NCBI GenBank assembly: GCA_016293155.1
Contig: JAEDEU010000063.1
Location: 1 to 8,205, forward strand
Direction: 5' to 3'
Length of the DNA stretch: 8,205 nt
DNA from: Clostridiaceae bacterium
Lineage (GTDB): Bacteria; Bacillota; Clostridia; Oscillospirales; Butyricicoccaceae
The notes under the pieces were generated by a model. It made no database searches. It was not told where the DNA came from and worked only from the letters and a program-made list of their open reading frames with translations. Shown piece after piece: positions 1 to 5,165 of the stretch. Numbering within the stretch: the first letter of the stretch is position 1; every line of letters begins with the position of its first letter. Position numbers and translations under genes: made by a program.

Positions 1-258
1 GCGGATGCCGCACTGGAAGCCGCGGATATTGTATTCATGACCAACTCCATGCGCGGAGTGCCGCAGTCCATTGCCATTGCCCGTGCAACCCGGCGCATTG
101 CGTGGCAGAACGTGGTATTTGCGCTCATCATCAAGGCGCTGGTCATGGTGCTCGGTCTCGCAGGTGTGGCCAACATGTGGATGGCGGTCTTTGCCGACAC
201 CGGCGTTGCAATGATCTGCGTACTCAATTCCATCCGGATTCTGTACAAAAAATTCTGA
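1..258 (+). CDS. Heavy-metal translocating P1B-type ATPase, C-terminal 85 residues (partial)
   Basis: This is the end of an inner-membrane pump that exports soft divalent metal ions at the cost of ATP; the 5' part lies outside the window. The visible protein starts just after where the GDGxNDxP hinge of the P-domain would be: it opens with DAALEAADIVFMT, the usual P1B sequence at the end of that domain. A basic segment (RATRRIAWQN, residues 28-37) leads into the last two membrane helices, about 38-55 and 58-80. Lys45 in the first and Asp66 in the second (FADTGVA) match the Lys and Asp typical of the Zn/Cd/Pb subgroup (P1B-2). Copper ATPases carry different residues in these helices. The gene ends with TGA at 256-258, shortly before a terminator. 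CadA/ZntA-like function is inferred from this tail only; metal-binding domains at the N-terminus cannot be seen. Confidence 0.9.
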   Translation, partial: ADAALEAADIVFMTNSMRGVPQSIAIARATRRIAWQNVVFALIIKALVMVLGLAGVANMWMAVFADTGVAMICVLNSIRILYKKF

Positions 259-269
259 TAATACCCAAA

Positions 270-300
270 AAGCGACTGGAAACGATGTTCCCAGTCGCTT
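270..300. terminator. Bidirectional intrinsic terminator between convergent genes
   Basis: A perfect 10-bp stem (AAGCGACTGG at 270-279 with CCAGTCGCTT at 291-300) encloses an 11-nt loop. On the minus strand the hairpin runs straight into TTTTT, a good terminator for the DUF5662 gene that ends at 306. On the plus strand it is followed by a weaker T-rich stretch (TTTGCTTTTACTTCTTCTT) and can end the ATPase transcript. It is the only signal between the two stop codons, so both genes probably share it. Confidence 0.85.
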
Positions 301-305
301 TGCTT

Positions 306-842
306 TTACTTCTTCTTGCCCAGCAGCTCCTTGCGGATATAGGCAAAGGTCGCGTCCTCGCCCTCGTCCTTCAGCATGAGCAGCAGCTGCTCCAGCAGCG
401 CCTCGGTCTCCGGATGGATGATATAGTGCGAGCGTGAGCGCACCAGATAATCATACGGGTCGCGGTCGGTGTACTGATCGCCGCGGTAGATTTTGCTCGC
501 CGCCACGCGGTCGCAGAACATCTCGATCACATACTTCAGCGGCATTTTCATACCGCACATTTTGTGGTCTTTGCCCGCGGAGTAATCAATCCAGTACTCA
601 AAATGGTGCTTGTTGCGTCCCTTATGATGCAGCCATGCACTGCTCACGCCGGTCTTTTCGCGCTCAATTTCATTCGGACTGCGTGTGCCGACATAGTACC
701 GCGCACCTGCCCAAAATTCCACCGGAGAATATTTGGACAGATCGTGCAGCAATCCCTGACGGTACAGCCCGACCTTGAAGCAGTGCTGCATGACCTTGAT
801 TTTATGATTGGTAATCGTCTTGAAATGTTCCTTCCACTTCAT
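306..842 (-). CDS. DUF5662 family protein, HD-like, 178 aa
   Basis: This is a small soluble protein of the DUF5662 type, common in Clostridia and of unknown function. It has no signal peptide or membrane segment. The visible hallmarks are His- and Asp-rich clusters resembling a metal-binding HD-type fold: LLHDLSKYSP (His33-Asp34), WLHHKGRNKHHFEYW (His72, His73, His79, His80), and Asp111 in the helix MFCDRVAASK. An HD-like phosphohydrolase role is only an inference from this pattern. The frame stays open upstream to an ATG at 899, but the start at 842 (MKWKEHF) is preferred: a purine-rich SD (GGGGAAGG) lies about 6 nt before it, and the promoter -10 element at 874-879 sits inside the longer version. 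The gene has its own promoter and terminator, so it appears monocistronic, though it follows the secreted-protein gene on the same strand. Confidence 0.82.
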   Translation of the reverse strand: MKWKEHFKTITNHKIKVMQHCFKVGLYRQGLLHDLSKYSPVEFWAGARYYVGTRSPNEIEREKTGVSSAWLHHKGRNKHHFEYWIDYSAGKDHKMCGMKMPLKYVIEMFCDRVAASKIYRGDQYTDRDPYDYLVRSRSHYIIHPETEALLEQLLLMLKDEGEDATFAYIRKELLGKKK

Positions 843-873
843 AGGATTCCTTCCCCTTTTCCGTACTGTCCTT

Positions 874-903
874 ATCATAACACGTTCTGCCGGTTCCATT
901 CAA
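874..903 (-). promoter_or_regulatory. Promoter of the DUF5662 gene (extended -10)
   Basis: Read on the minus strand, TTGAAT (903-898) is followed after 18 bp by TATGAT (879-874), with a TG one base upstream of the -10 (TGTTATGAT). Transcription would begin near 867, about 25 nt before the ATG at 842. It lies directly behind the terminator of the preceding gene. Confidence 0.65.
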
Positions 904-918
904 TTGTACAAATGCAGA

Positions 919-944
919 AAAGACAGCCCGTATGGACTGTCTTT
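919..944 (-). terminator. Intrinsic terminator of the secreted-protein gene
   Basis: AAAGACAG (919-926) pairs with CTGTCTTT (937-944); after one mismatch, CC/GG extends the stem around a 4-nt loop. On the minus strand it begins 4 nt after the TAA stop at 949-951 and runs into TTTTCTGCATTTG, a modest T-tract. Confidence 0.7.
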
Positions 945-948
945 GCGT

Positions 949-2454
949 TTATTTTGTCGGATAATCGTTGGAATGCAGCAGGCTCATGCGCACACTGTTC
1001 TGTCCGGTCATGCCGGAATAATCAATATGGCGTACATCGACTACATTGGAGCCTGCCCAGTTTGCATCATATACCGTAAATCCGGTCTCGTCGGTGGAAA
1101 CCACAATCATGGAATGCTGCTTCGGCTTGTCGGTCTGGAGCACATCACCCGGCTGCGCCTTGCTCATCAGCTCACGCACGGAGGATTCATCGAACGAGGT
1201 AATCTCGCCGGTCTTAGTGAACTTGCCGATATCCGCGCTCGTTCTGGGGTTGCCGGAATAATCCCAGCACGCCACCGTGCCGAACAGCATGGAGTAAATC
1301 TCACGCGCAAAGCCCATGCACTGATATGCTCCGGCGAAGGTATAACCGCTGCCGAGTGCGGTGCCGTCCGGATAAATCTTCATGGCGCCCTCCAGCAGTT
1401 CGCCGACATCATCCGTATCCGGTACGGACGGCTTCGACAGCGTCCAGAGCTGTGCCTCATCGCCCTCCGCATATTTCTCCGCGACGATCTCCCCGTCACG
1501 CAGTGCCAGAACAACATCGCAGTTCTTGGTCAGGCGGATGCTGTAGCCGTCCTCCTCGCTGCAAAACGAGAAATCACGGTATGCCAGCTCATCGCGGCGG
1601 GTCATCAGTGCGCTGTCGCTGCGCTCCGGTACCAGACTGAGCTCGCTGTTCTCCGCATCCAGCGCGGAAATGCGCGTTCCGTCCGCATCGAAATCAATGC
1701 TGAAATACTGGTTTTCATTCTCCCGCGCCGAGGATGCTGAAACTTCCTCCTTGGAACGGCTCATTTTCTTGCCGCTCTCGCAGTTTACCAGCATATACGC
1801 GCCGTCCTCCAGCACGGATGCCTTGAGATGATACGGAATCTGAACCTGCTCGGACAGCTGATATCCCAGTCTGCCGTTCAGCGTGCTTACGCCCGCATTT
1901 TCCGCCGCACCCTGCTCCAGAATGCCGTCACATACCAGCTGGTCGCCCAGCGTAATGACATTGCTTTCCTCGTACTTTGCGCTCAGTGCGCGGCAGGTCA
2001 TCTCTGCCATATCCGCATCCGTGAAGGCTTTGTCCCATTTCTTCGCCTGCTTTGCCGTGCACAGGCCGTTTTCCACTGCCTGCTTCAGAATCGGCTCATT
2101 CAGCACCTCATCGGTGGAGTAGCCCAGCACATGCAGCAGCTGTGCCGCATATTCCTGTACGGTAATCGTACCCAGACCGATGCCCAGTGCCTCCTTGCTG
2201 CCGCTCACATGCGTACTCTCCTGTCCGCTGAGCAGGTGGATCATGGACGCTGCGGTCTCACGCGACGCTCCCTGATCCGCATTGGCAGGCGCTTGCATTA
2301 TTTTCAGCTGTGCCAGCGTCTGGACGCTGCCGCCCTCGGTCCATGCCGCCTGAGCCGTTCCGCCCAGCGCCAGAACCATTGCCGCTGCCGCACCGCAAAT
2401 CCATCTTTTTCTGTTTTTTGCTCCCCAATTGTGATTGTCTTTGAGGTTTAAAAT
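949..2454 (-). CDS. Secreted SLH-like / ricin-type trefoil / papain-fold (CHAP- or NlpC-like) protein, about 501 aa
   Basis: This is an exported protein, probably acting on or at the cell wall. Numbering here is from an ATT start at 2454. A basic stretch (AKNRKR) and hydrophobic core form a Sec signal peptide, with likely cleavage after AQA (residue 36). Residues about 40-190 look like divergent S-layer-homology repeats (TVQEYAAQLLHVLGYS, then a helix with AEMTCRALSAKY). Residues about 212-340 resemble a ricin-type beta-trefoil (GAYMLVNCESGKKM, later AQLWTL). The C-terminus (about 355-500) has papain-fold spacing: Cys379 in QCMGFAREIYSMLFG, His447 in KQHSMIVV, then Asp463/Asn465 in YDANW, as in CHAP and NlpC/P60 hydrolases. 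Peptidoglycan amidase or endopeptidase activity is inferred. The start is uncertain: an in-frame GTG at 2502 overlaps the promoter -10 and lacks an SD, while AAGGAG at 2463-2468 lies 8 nt before ATT. The next in-frame ATG falls inside the signal-peptide core. Confidence 0.75.
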   Translation of the reverse strand: MLNLKDNHNWGAKNRKRWICGAAAAMVLALGGTAQAAWTEGGSVQTLAQLKIMQAPANADQGASRETAASMIHLLSGQESTHVSGSKEALGIGLGTITVQEYAAQLLHVLGYSTDEVLNEPILKQAVENGLCTAKQAKKWDKAFTDADMAEMTCRALSAKYEESNVITLGDQLVCDGILEQGAAENAGVSTLNGRLGYQLSEQVQIPYHLKASVLEDGAYMLVNCESGKKMSRSKEEVSASSARENENQYFSIDFDADGTRISALDAENSELSLVPERSDSALMTRRDELAYRDFSFCSEEDGYSIRLTKNCDVVLALRDGEIVAEKYAEGDEAQLWTLSKPSVPDTDDVGELLEGAMKIYPDGTALGSGYTFAGAYQCMGFAREIYSMLFGTVACWDYSGNPRTSADIGKFTKTGEITSFDESSVRELMSKAQPGDVLQTDKPKQHSMIVVSTDETGFTVYDANWAGSNVVDVRHIDYSGMTGQNSVRMSLLHSNDYPTK

Positions 2455-2462
2455 AAGATCAT

Positions 2463-2468
2463 CTCCTT
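2463..2468 (-). promoter_or_regulatory. Ribosome binding site that points to an ATT start
   Basis: Read on the minus strand, AAGGAG is followed by ATGATCTT and then ATT (2454-2452), in frame with the secreted protein. The ATG touching the SD (2462) is out of frame and hits TAA after four codons. No ATG, GTG or TTG occurs in frame at a usable distance. Confidence 0.55.
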
Positions 2469-2490
2469 GGATGTTTTGCCAACGTGGTCT

Positions 2491-2499
2491 ATTATAACA
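2491..2499 (-). promoter_or_regulatory. Extended -10 promoter of the secreted-protein gene
   Basis: On the minus strand the sequence reads TGTTATAAT: a perfect TATAAT (2496-2491) with the TG of an extended -10. No clear TTGACA lies 16-18 bp upstream, where AACACA-like sequence is seen, so the promoter may need an activator. Transcription would start near 2484, leaving about 30 nt of leader before the proposed start codon. Confidence 0.65.
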
Positions 2500-2515
2500 C
2501 ACATTTCGGATTCTG

Positions 2516-2532
2516 TGTTACCATTTTGTAAT
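2516..2532 (+). promoter_or_regulatory. Candidate WalR (YycF)-type binding site
   Basis: TGTTAC (2516-2521), CATTT, then TGTAAT (2527-2532) fits the published WalR consensus TGTWAH-N5-TGTWAH exactly. A third, imperfect copy (CGTTAC) lies at 2536-2541. The site overlaps the -35 zone of the minus-strand secreted gene and lies about 145 bp upstream of the -35 of the divergent ABC operon. WalR controls cell-wall hydrolases in Bacilli, which suits the product. Other OmpR-family regulators bind similar direct repeats, so the regulator's identity is inferred. Confidence 0.45.
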
Positions 2533-2675
2533 TTTCGTTACCAAAGTGAAATCTTCGCGATCTTCCTCAAAAATCTTTGTACATTTTTACGGTATATTTT
2601 TGGCGATTTTAGTTTTATCCCTCCAAATTCCGACCGTTTTTTCCACGCATTCCCTGCTTTTTGTCGAAAAAAGGC

Positions 2676-2703
2676 TTGCCCAAATCCGCAGATGCGCTAT
2701 AAT
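2676..2703 (+). promoter_or_regulatory. Promoter of the ABC transporter-ndk operon
   Basis: TTGCCC (2676-2681), a 16-bp spacer and a perfect TATAAT (2698-2703) form a sigma-A type promoter. The start point would be near 2710, some 27 nt before the ATG. An A/T-rich inverted stretch (CTTTTT / AAAAAG) lies just upstream of the -35. Confidence 0.7.
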
Positions 2704-2736
2704 AAATTTGTAATGATTTCTGTTGGAGGTAGAAAA

Positions 2737-3618
2737 ATGAGCATCATCGAAATCAACGGTCTGACCAGCGGAAACGGTCGCGGTGTGTTCGATGTGTCGC
2801 TGAACATGCAAGCCGGTGAGGTATTCGGTCTGCTGGGTCCGTCCGGCTCGGGTAAGACCGCACTGATTCGCCATCTGATCGGCTTTGTGCGCCCGGAGTC
2901 GGGCACGTGCATGATTAGCGGACGCAGCAGCGCGGAATCTTCCGCCATGATTCACGGCACACTGGGTTATCTGCCCGAGTCTCCGGCGCTGTATGAGGAG
3001 ATGACCGGCTGGGGCTTTTTAAAATTTATGGCACGCTACCGCCGCCTGCGCAGCATGAAGCGCGCGGAGGAGGTCTGCGAGCTGCTCGGACTCAATCCGA
3101 AGCGCAGCATCCGCCGGATGTCGCTGTGCGCCCGGCAGAAGCTGGCGCTGGTCTGCGCGGTCATGCATGATCCGGAAATTCTCATTCTGGACGATCCGAC
3201 CGCCAATTTGGACCCGATCTCACAAAACCGCTTTGCGCAGCTGATTGAGGACGAAAAGGCATCCGGAAAAACCATCCTGATCGCCTCCCGCTCGTTCGAT
3301 GTCATCGAGCGCAACTGCAGCCGCGCGGCAATCCTGAACAAGGGCCGCATCGCCGCACAGGATACCGTCGGCGCCTTCAAGGCAAGCGGCCGCAAGGTAT
3401 ACCGCGTCACGATGGCGAGCACGGGCGCTGTGGCTGCATTGCAGCGTGAAAATGTGGAAATCCTGTCCTCAGACGGCTGTAATGTGACCATTGCCGTCAC
3501 CCATGACCTGCGCAGTCTGGTCTCCATCCTGTCCAGCTATCCGGTCAATGACCTGAAATCGGTCAGCCTGTCGCTGGAGGAAATTTTCTTAACTCAGCCC
3601 GGAGGTGAAAACGCATGA
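2737..3618 (+). CDS. ABC transporter ATP-binding protein (ABC-2 type export family), 293 aa, with altered catalytic motifs
   Basis: This is the nucleotide-binding subunit of an ABC-2 type exporter, paired with the permease that overlaps its stop. Walker A is intact (GPSGSGKT, 34-41), the Q-loop region reads GYLPESPALYEEMT (77-90), and the D-loop is NLDP (157-160). The protein ends with SLSLEEIFLTQPG, the usual tail of this ATPase group (DUF4162-like). Several catalytic positions are unusual: the signature reads MSLCARQ (128-134) instead of LSGGQ or LSKGxKQ; Walker B is ILILDDPT, with Asp153 replacing the catalytic Glu; and the H-loop His is Arg185 (IASRSFD). ATP binding is likely, but hydrolysis may be slow or depend on a partner. 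The start at 2737 follows TTGGAGGT by 6-7 nt; the frame extends upstream to 2467 only because no stop intervenes, across the promoter. The substrate is unknown. Confidence 0.9.
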   Translation: MSIIEINGLTSGNGRGVFDVSLNMQAGEVFGLLGPSGSGKTALIRHLIGFVRPESGTCMISGRSSAESSAMIHGTLGYLPESPALYEEMTGWGFLKFMARYRRLRSMKRAEEVCELLGLNPKRSIRRMSLCARQKLALVCAVMHDPEILILDDPTANLDPISQNRFAQLIEDEKASGKTILIASRSFDVIERNCSRAAILNKGRIAAQDTVGAFKASGRKVYRVTMASTGAVAALQRENVEILSSDGCNVTIAVTHDLRSLVSILSSYPVNDLKSVSLSLEEIFLTQPGGENA

Positions 3619-4367
3619 ATTTCGCATTATTCAGCCGCGAGGTGCGCACCTCGTTCCCGCTGCTGCTTGTATTCGCCGTGCTGACCGGCGGCGCATCGTA
3701 TGCCATCCTCGCAAATCAGCTGTACGACTCCCCGCTGCTGGCAAGCCTCGCCGAAAATGGCGGCATCCCATCCGGCAGCCTTTCCTTCTATACTGCGGTT
3801 CTCATCGGAATGCTGCTGCTGTTTGCGCTGATCCTGTCCAACCGTCTGGTTTCGCATCAGGTGGCAAACCGCCGCATGGGCTATCTGCTGGCCTCGCCCA
3901 ATTCGCGCCGCAGCATTGCCGCAACCAAGCGCTTTGTCATCGCGTTCCAGATGATGATTCTGACCTTGATCTGCTCCGCGGTGTTCGGCTGGCTGACAAT
4001 GACCTTCGCACCGGAGACCTTTGACGGCAGAGCGCTGACACTCGCTTCACTGGGCGCATTTTTTCTGGTGTACGCACTGTCCGGTCTGATGTTCCTGTTT
4101 ACCTGCTGCTTCCGCCGCTCCCTGCTGTCCGTCGTACTCAGCGTGCTGCTGTGCGCCGTATTCGGCGTACTCCGTCTGATCGCCGCGCAGGGCGGCACTC
4201 TGGCATACTGTCGTTTTGCCAGCCCGTTTACGCTGCTGGACCTTTCCGGCATCCTCGCCGGCGATATGATCGCTCTGCTCAAGCTGCTGGCGCTGTTCGT
4301 CATCGGTTTGGTGCTCCACTTCATCGCCTTTGCCGTCTTTCAGCGCAGAAATTTTGACTATTTATAA
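3615..4367 (+). CDS. ABC-2 type transporter permease, 250 aa
   Basis: This is the membrane subunit for the preceding ATPase. Its ATG overlaps the ATPase stop (ATGA, 3615-3618), so the two are translationally coupled; GGAGGTGAAAACGC upstream supplies the RBS. Six hydrophobic segments are visible at about residues 14-34, 59-78, 107-130, 141-164, 169-191 and 220-242. The cytoplasmic loop after helix 2 (YLLASPNSRRSIAATKR, 90-106) matches the 'SPxSR' loop usual in ABC-2 permeases. There is no large extracellular domain, so it resembles simple six-helix drug, lipid or bacteriocin-type exporters. It presumably works as a homodimer with two copies of the ATPase. The substrate cannot be read from sequence. 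Confidence 0.88.
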   Translation: MNFALFSREVRTSFPLLLVFAVLTGGASYAILANQLYDSPLLASLAENGGIPSGSLSFYTAVLIGMLLLFALILSNRLVSHQVANRRMGYLLASPNSRRSIAATKRFVIAFQMMILTLICSAVFGWLTMTFAPETFDGRALTLASLGAFFLVYALSGLMFLFTCCFRRSLLSVVLSVLLCAVFGVLRLIAAQGGTLAYCRFASPFTLLDLSGILAGDMIALLKLLALFVIGLVLHFIAFAVFQRRNFDYL

Positions 4368-4388
4368 ATTTATAAGGAGAATTATGCT

Positions 4389-4784
4389 ATGGAACAGACC
4401 TATATCATGCTCAAGCCGGACGCCTTCGCACGCGGTCTGGTCGGCGAAATCCTCGCCCGCATCGAGCGCAAGGGCTATCGCTTCGTGCGGATGCAGACCA
4501 TGCACCTGACACCGGAGATCCTGCGCGAGCATTACGCACACGTTGCCGACAAGCCGTTTTATCCGGCAATGGAGGAATATATGATGTCCGGTCCGGTGCT
4601 GGCAATGATCGTCGAGGGCGAAAACGCCATCGACGGGATGCGCCACATCATGGGTGCGACAAAAAATGCCGCTCCCGGTACCATCCGCGGCGACTGGGCA
4701 TTCAGCACCTCAAAAAATCTGATTCACGGTTCGGATTCCGCCGAAAACGCGCAGATCGAAATCGCACGCTTCTTCGGAAAATAA
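4389..4784 (+). CDS. ndk: Nucleoside diphosphate kinase, 131 aa
   Basis: This cytosolic enzyme transfers the gamma-phosphate of ATP to other (deoxy)nucleoside diphosphates through a phosphohistidine, keeping NTP and dNTP pools balanced. The sequence is canonical: TYIMLKPDAFARGLVGEI at the N-terminus with the active-site Lys; AAPGTIRGDWA at about 95-105; and NLIHGSDSAENA with the catalytic His. The length is normal for the short bacterial form, and no key residue is missing. The start at 4389 is set by AGGAG at 4375-4379 (9 nt spacing). An ATG at 4384 is out of frame and too close. The gene begins 21 bp after the permease stop with no promoter in between, so it is probably the last gene of the ABC operon; a strong terminator follows. 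Confidence 0.97.
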   Translation: MEQTYIMLKPDAFARGLVGEILARIERKGYRFVRMQTMHLTPEILREHYAHVADKPFYPAMEEYMMSGPVLAMIVEGENAIDGMRHIMGATKNAAPGTIRGDWAFSTSKNLIHGSDSAENAQIEIARFFGK

Positions 4785-4794
4785 TCACCCCCCC

Positions 4795-4832
4795 GTCTGC
4801 TGTTTTGTTTCACAAACGGCAGACATTTTTTT
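4795..4832 (+). terminator. Intrinsic terminator after ndk
   Basis: GTCTGCTGTTT (4795-4805) pairs with AAACGGCAGAC (4814-4824) through 11 bp, including one G-U pair, around an 8-nt loop. An A and seven T residues (4826-4832) follow. It begins 11 nt after the ndk stop and separates this operon from the glmS unit. Confidence 0.9.
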
Positions 4833-4916
4833 GCTCTTTTCTACAATCTCATACAACTTCTGTAAAAAACGAGGCAAAAGTTCTTCGTATTTTCCATACC
4901 CGCATCAGATATTTTA

Positions 4917-4925
4917 TGCTATAAT
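4917..4925 (+). promoter_or_regulatory. Extended -10 promoter of glmS
   Basis: TGCTATAAT contains a perfect TATAAT (4920-4925) plus the extended TG. The expected -35 position (around 4897-4902, TACCCG) is poor. Transcription would start near 4932, giving a leader of about 230 nt before the glmS ATG that includes the ribozyme. About 70 nt between the start point and the ribozyme show no convincing structure. Confidence 0.7.
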
Positions 4926-4999
4926 GATAATAATCTTTTCTCCCTGCACAGCTATGAGAGCATAAGATATGTCGATGGGCATGGTTTTCATACCAAATA

Positions 5000-5140
5000 C
5001 AAGCGCCGGAACTGAGTGCAGGCAGTTGACGAGGTGGAAGTCATCGAAAATTCGGCGGATGCTTCCAGCCCCGCACAGGGAACCGTCCTAACAAACCCTC
5101 CGAGTGATCGGAGAAACAAAGCAGGCGGAATGTGCACAAA
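5000..5140 (+). promoter_or_regulatory. glmS ribozyme: glmS ribozyme (glucosamine-6-phosphate riboswitch)
   Basis: This is a self-cleaving RNA in the glmS leader that uses glucosamine-6-phosphate, the GlmS product, as a cofactor. After cleavage the downstream message is degraded, closing a feedback loop. The conserved core is clear: A/GCGCC with the cleavage site between A5002 and G5003; a short P1 hairpin AACTG/CAGTT (5010-5014 with 5023-5027); GACGAGG (5028-5034); the ATCGAA...TTCGGCGGAT block (5043-5060), whose GGCG (5054-5057) complements CGCC (5004-5007); GGAAG/CTTCC (5036-5040 with 5062-5066); GCACA/TGTGC (5073-5077 with 5131-5135); and the P4 stem CTCCGA-GTGA-TCGGAG (5098-5113) with a GNRA loop. 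P1 is short compared with the Bacillus version. The 3' boundary is approximate. Confidence 0.95.
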
Positions 5141-5165
5141 TTTATTTTCCCTGGAGGTAATTTTT

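Noticed and set aside
808..1740. Plus-strand 310-codon frame across the secreted-protein gene
   Set aside because: It lies antisense to a protein with a clear signal peptide and domain motifs, has no RBS, and spans the promoter and terminator between two minus-strand genes.
2448..2462. Four-codon frame ATG...TAA directly after the SD of the secreted gene, as a possible leader peptide
   Set aside because: The ATG touches the SD with no spacer, so efficient initiation there is unlikely.
2467..2736. N-terminal extension of the ABC ATPase from 2467
   Set aside because: The extension covers the divergent promoters and has no family similarity; 2737 has a good RBS and begins with the normal ATPase N-terminus.
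4788..4794. Run of seven C residues after ndk as a possible phase-variable tract
   Set aside because: It lies between the ndk stop and its terminator, where slippage would change no coding frame or promoter spacing.
5016..5165. N-terminal extension of GlmS from 5016
   Set aside because: The segment is the ribozyme, and GlmS needs Cys at position 2 as the free N-terminal nucleophile, which only the 5166 start gives.
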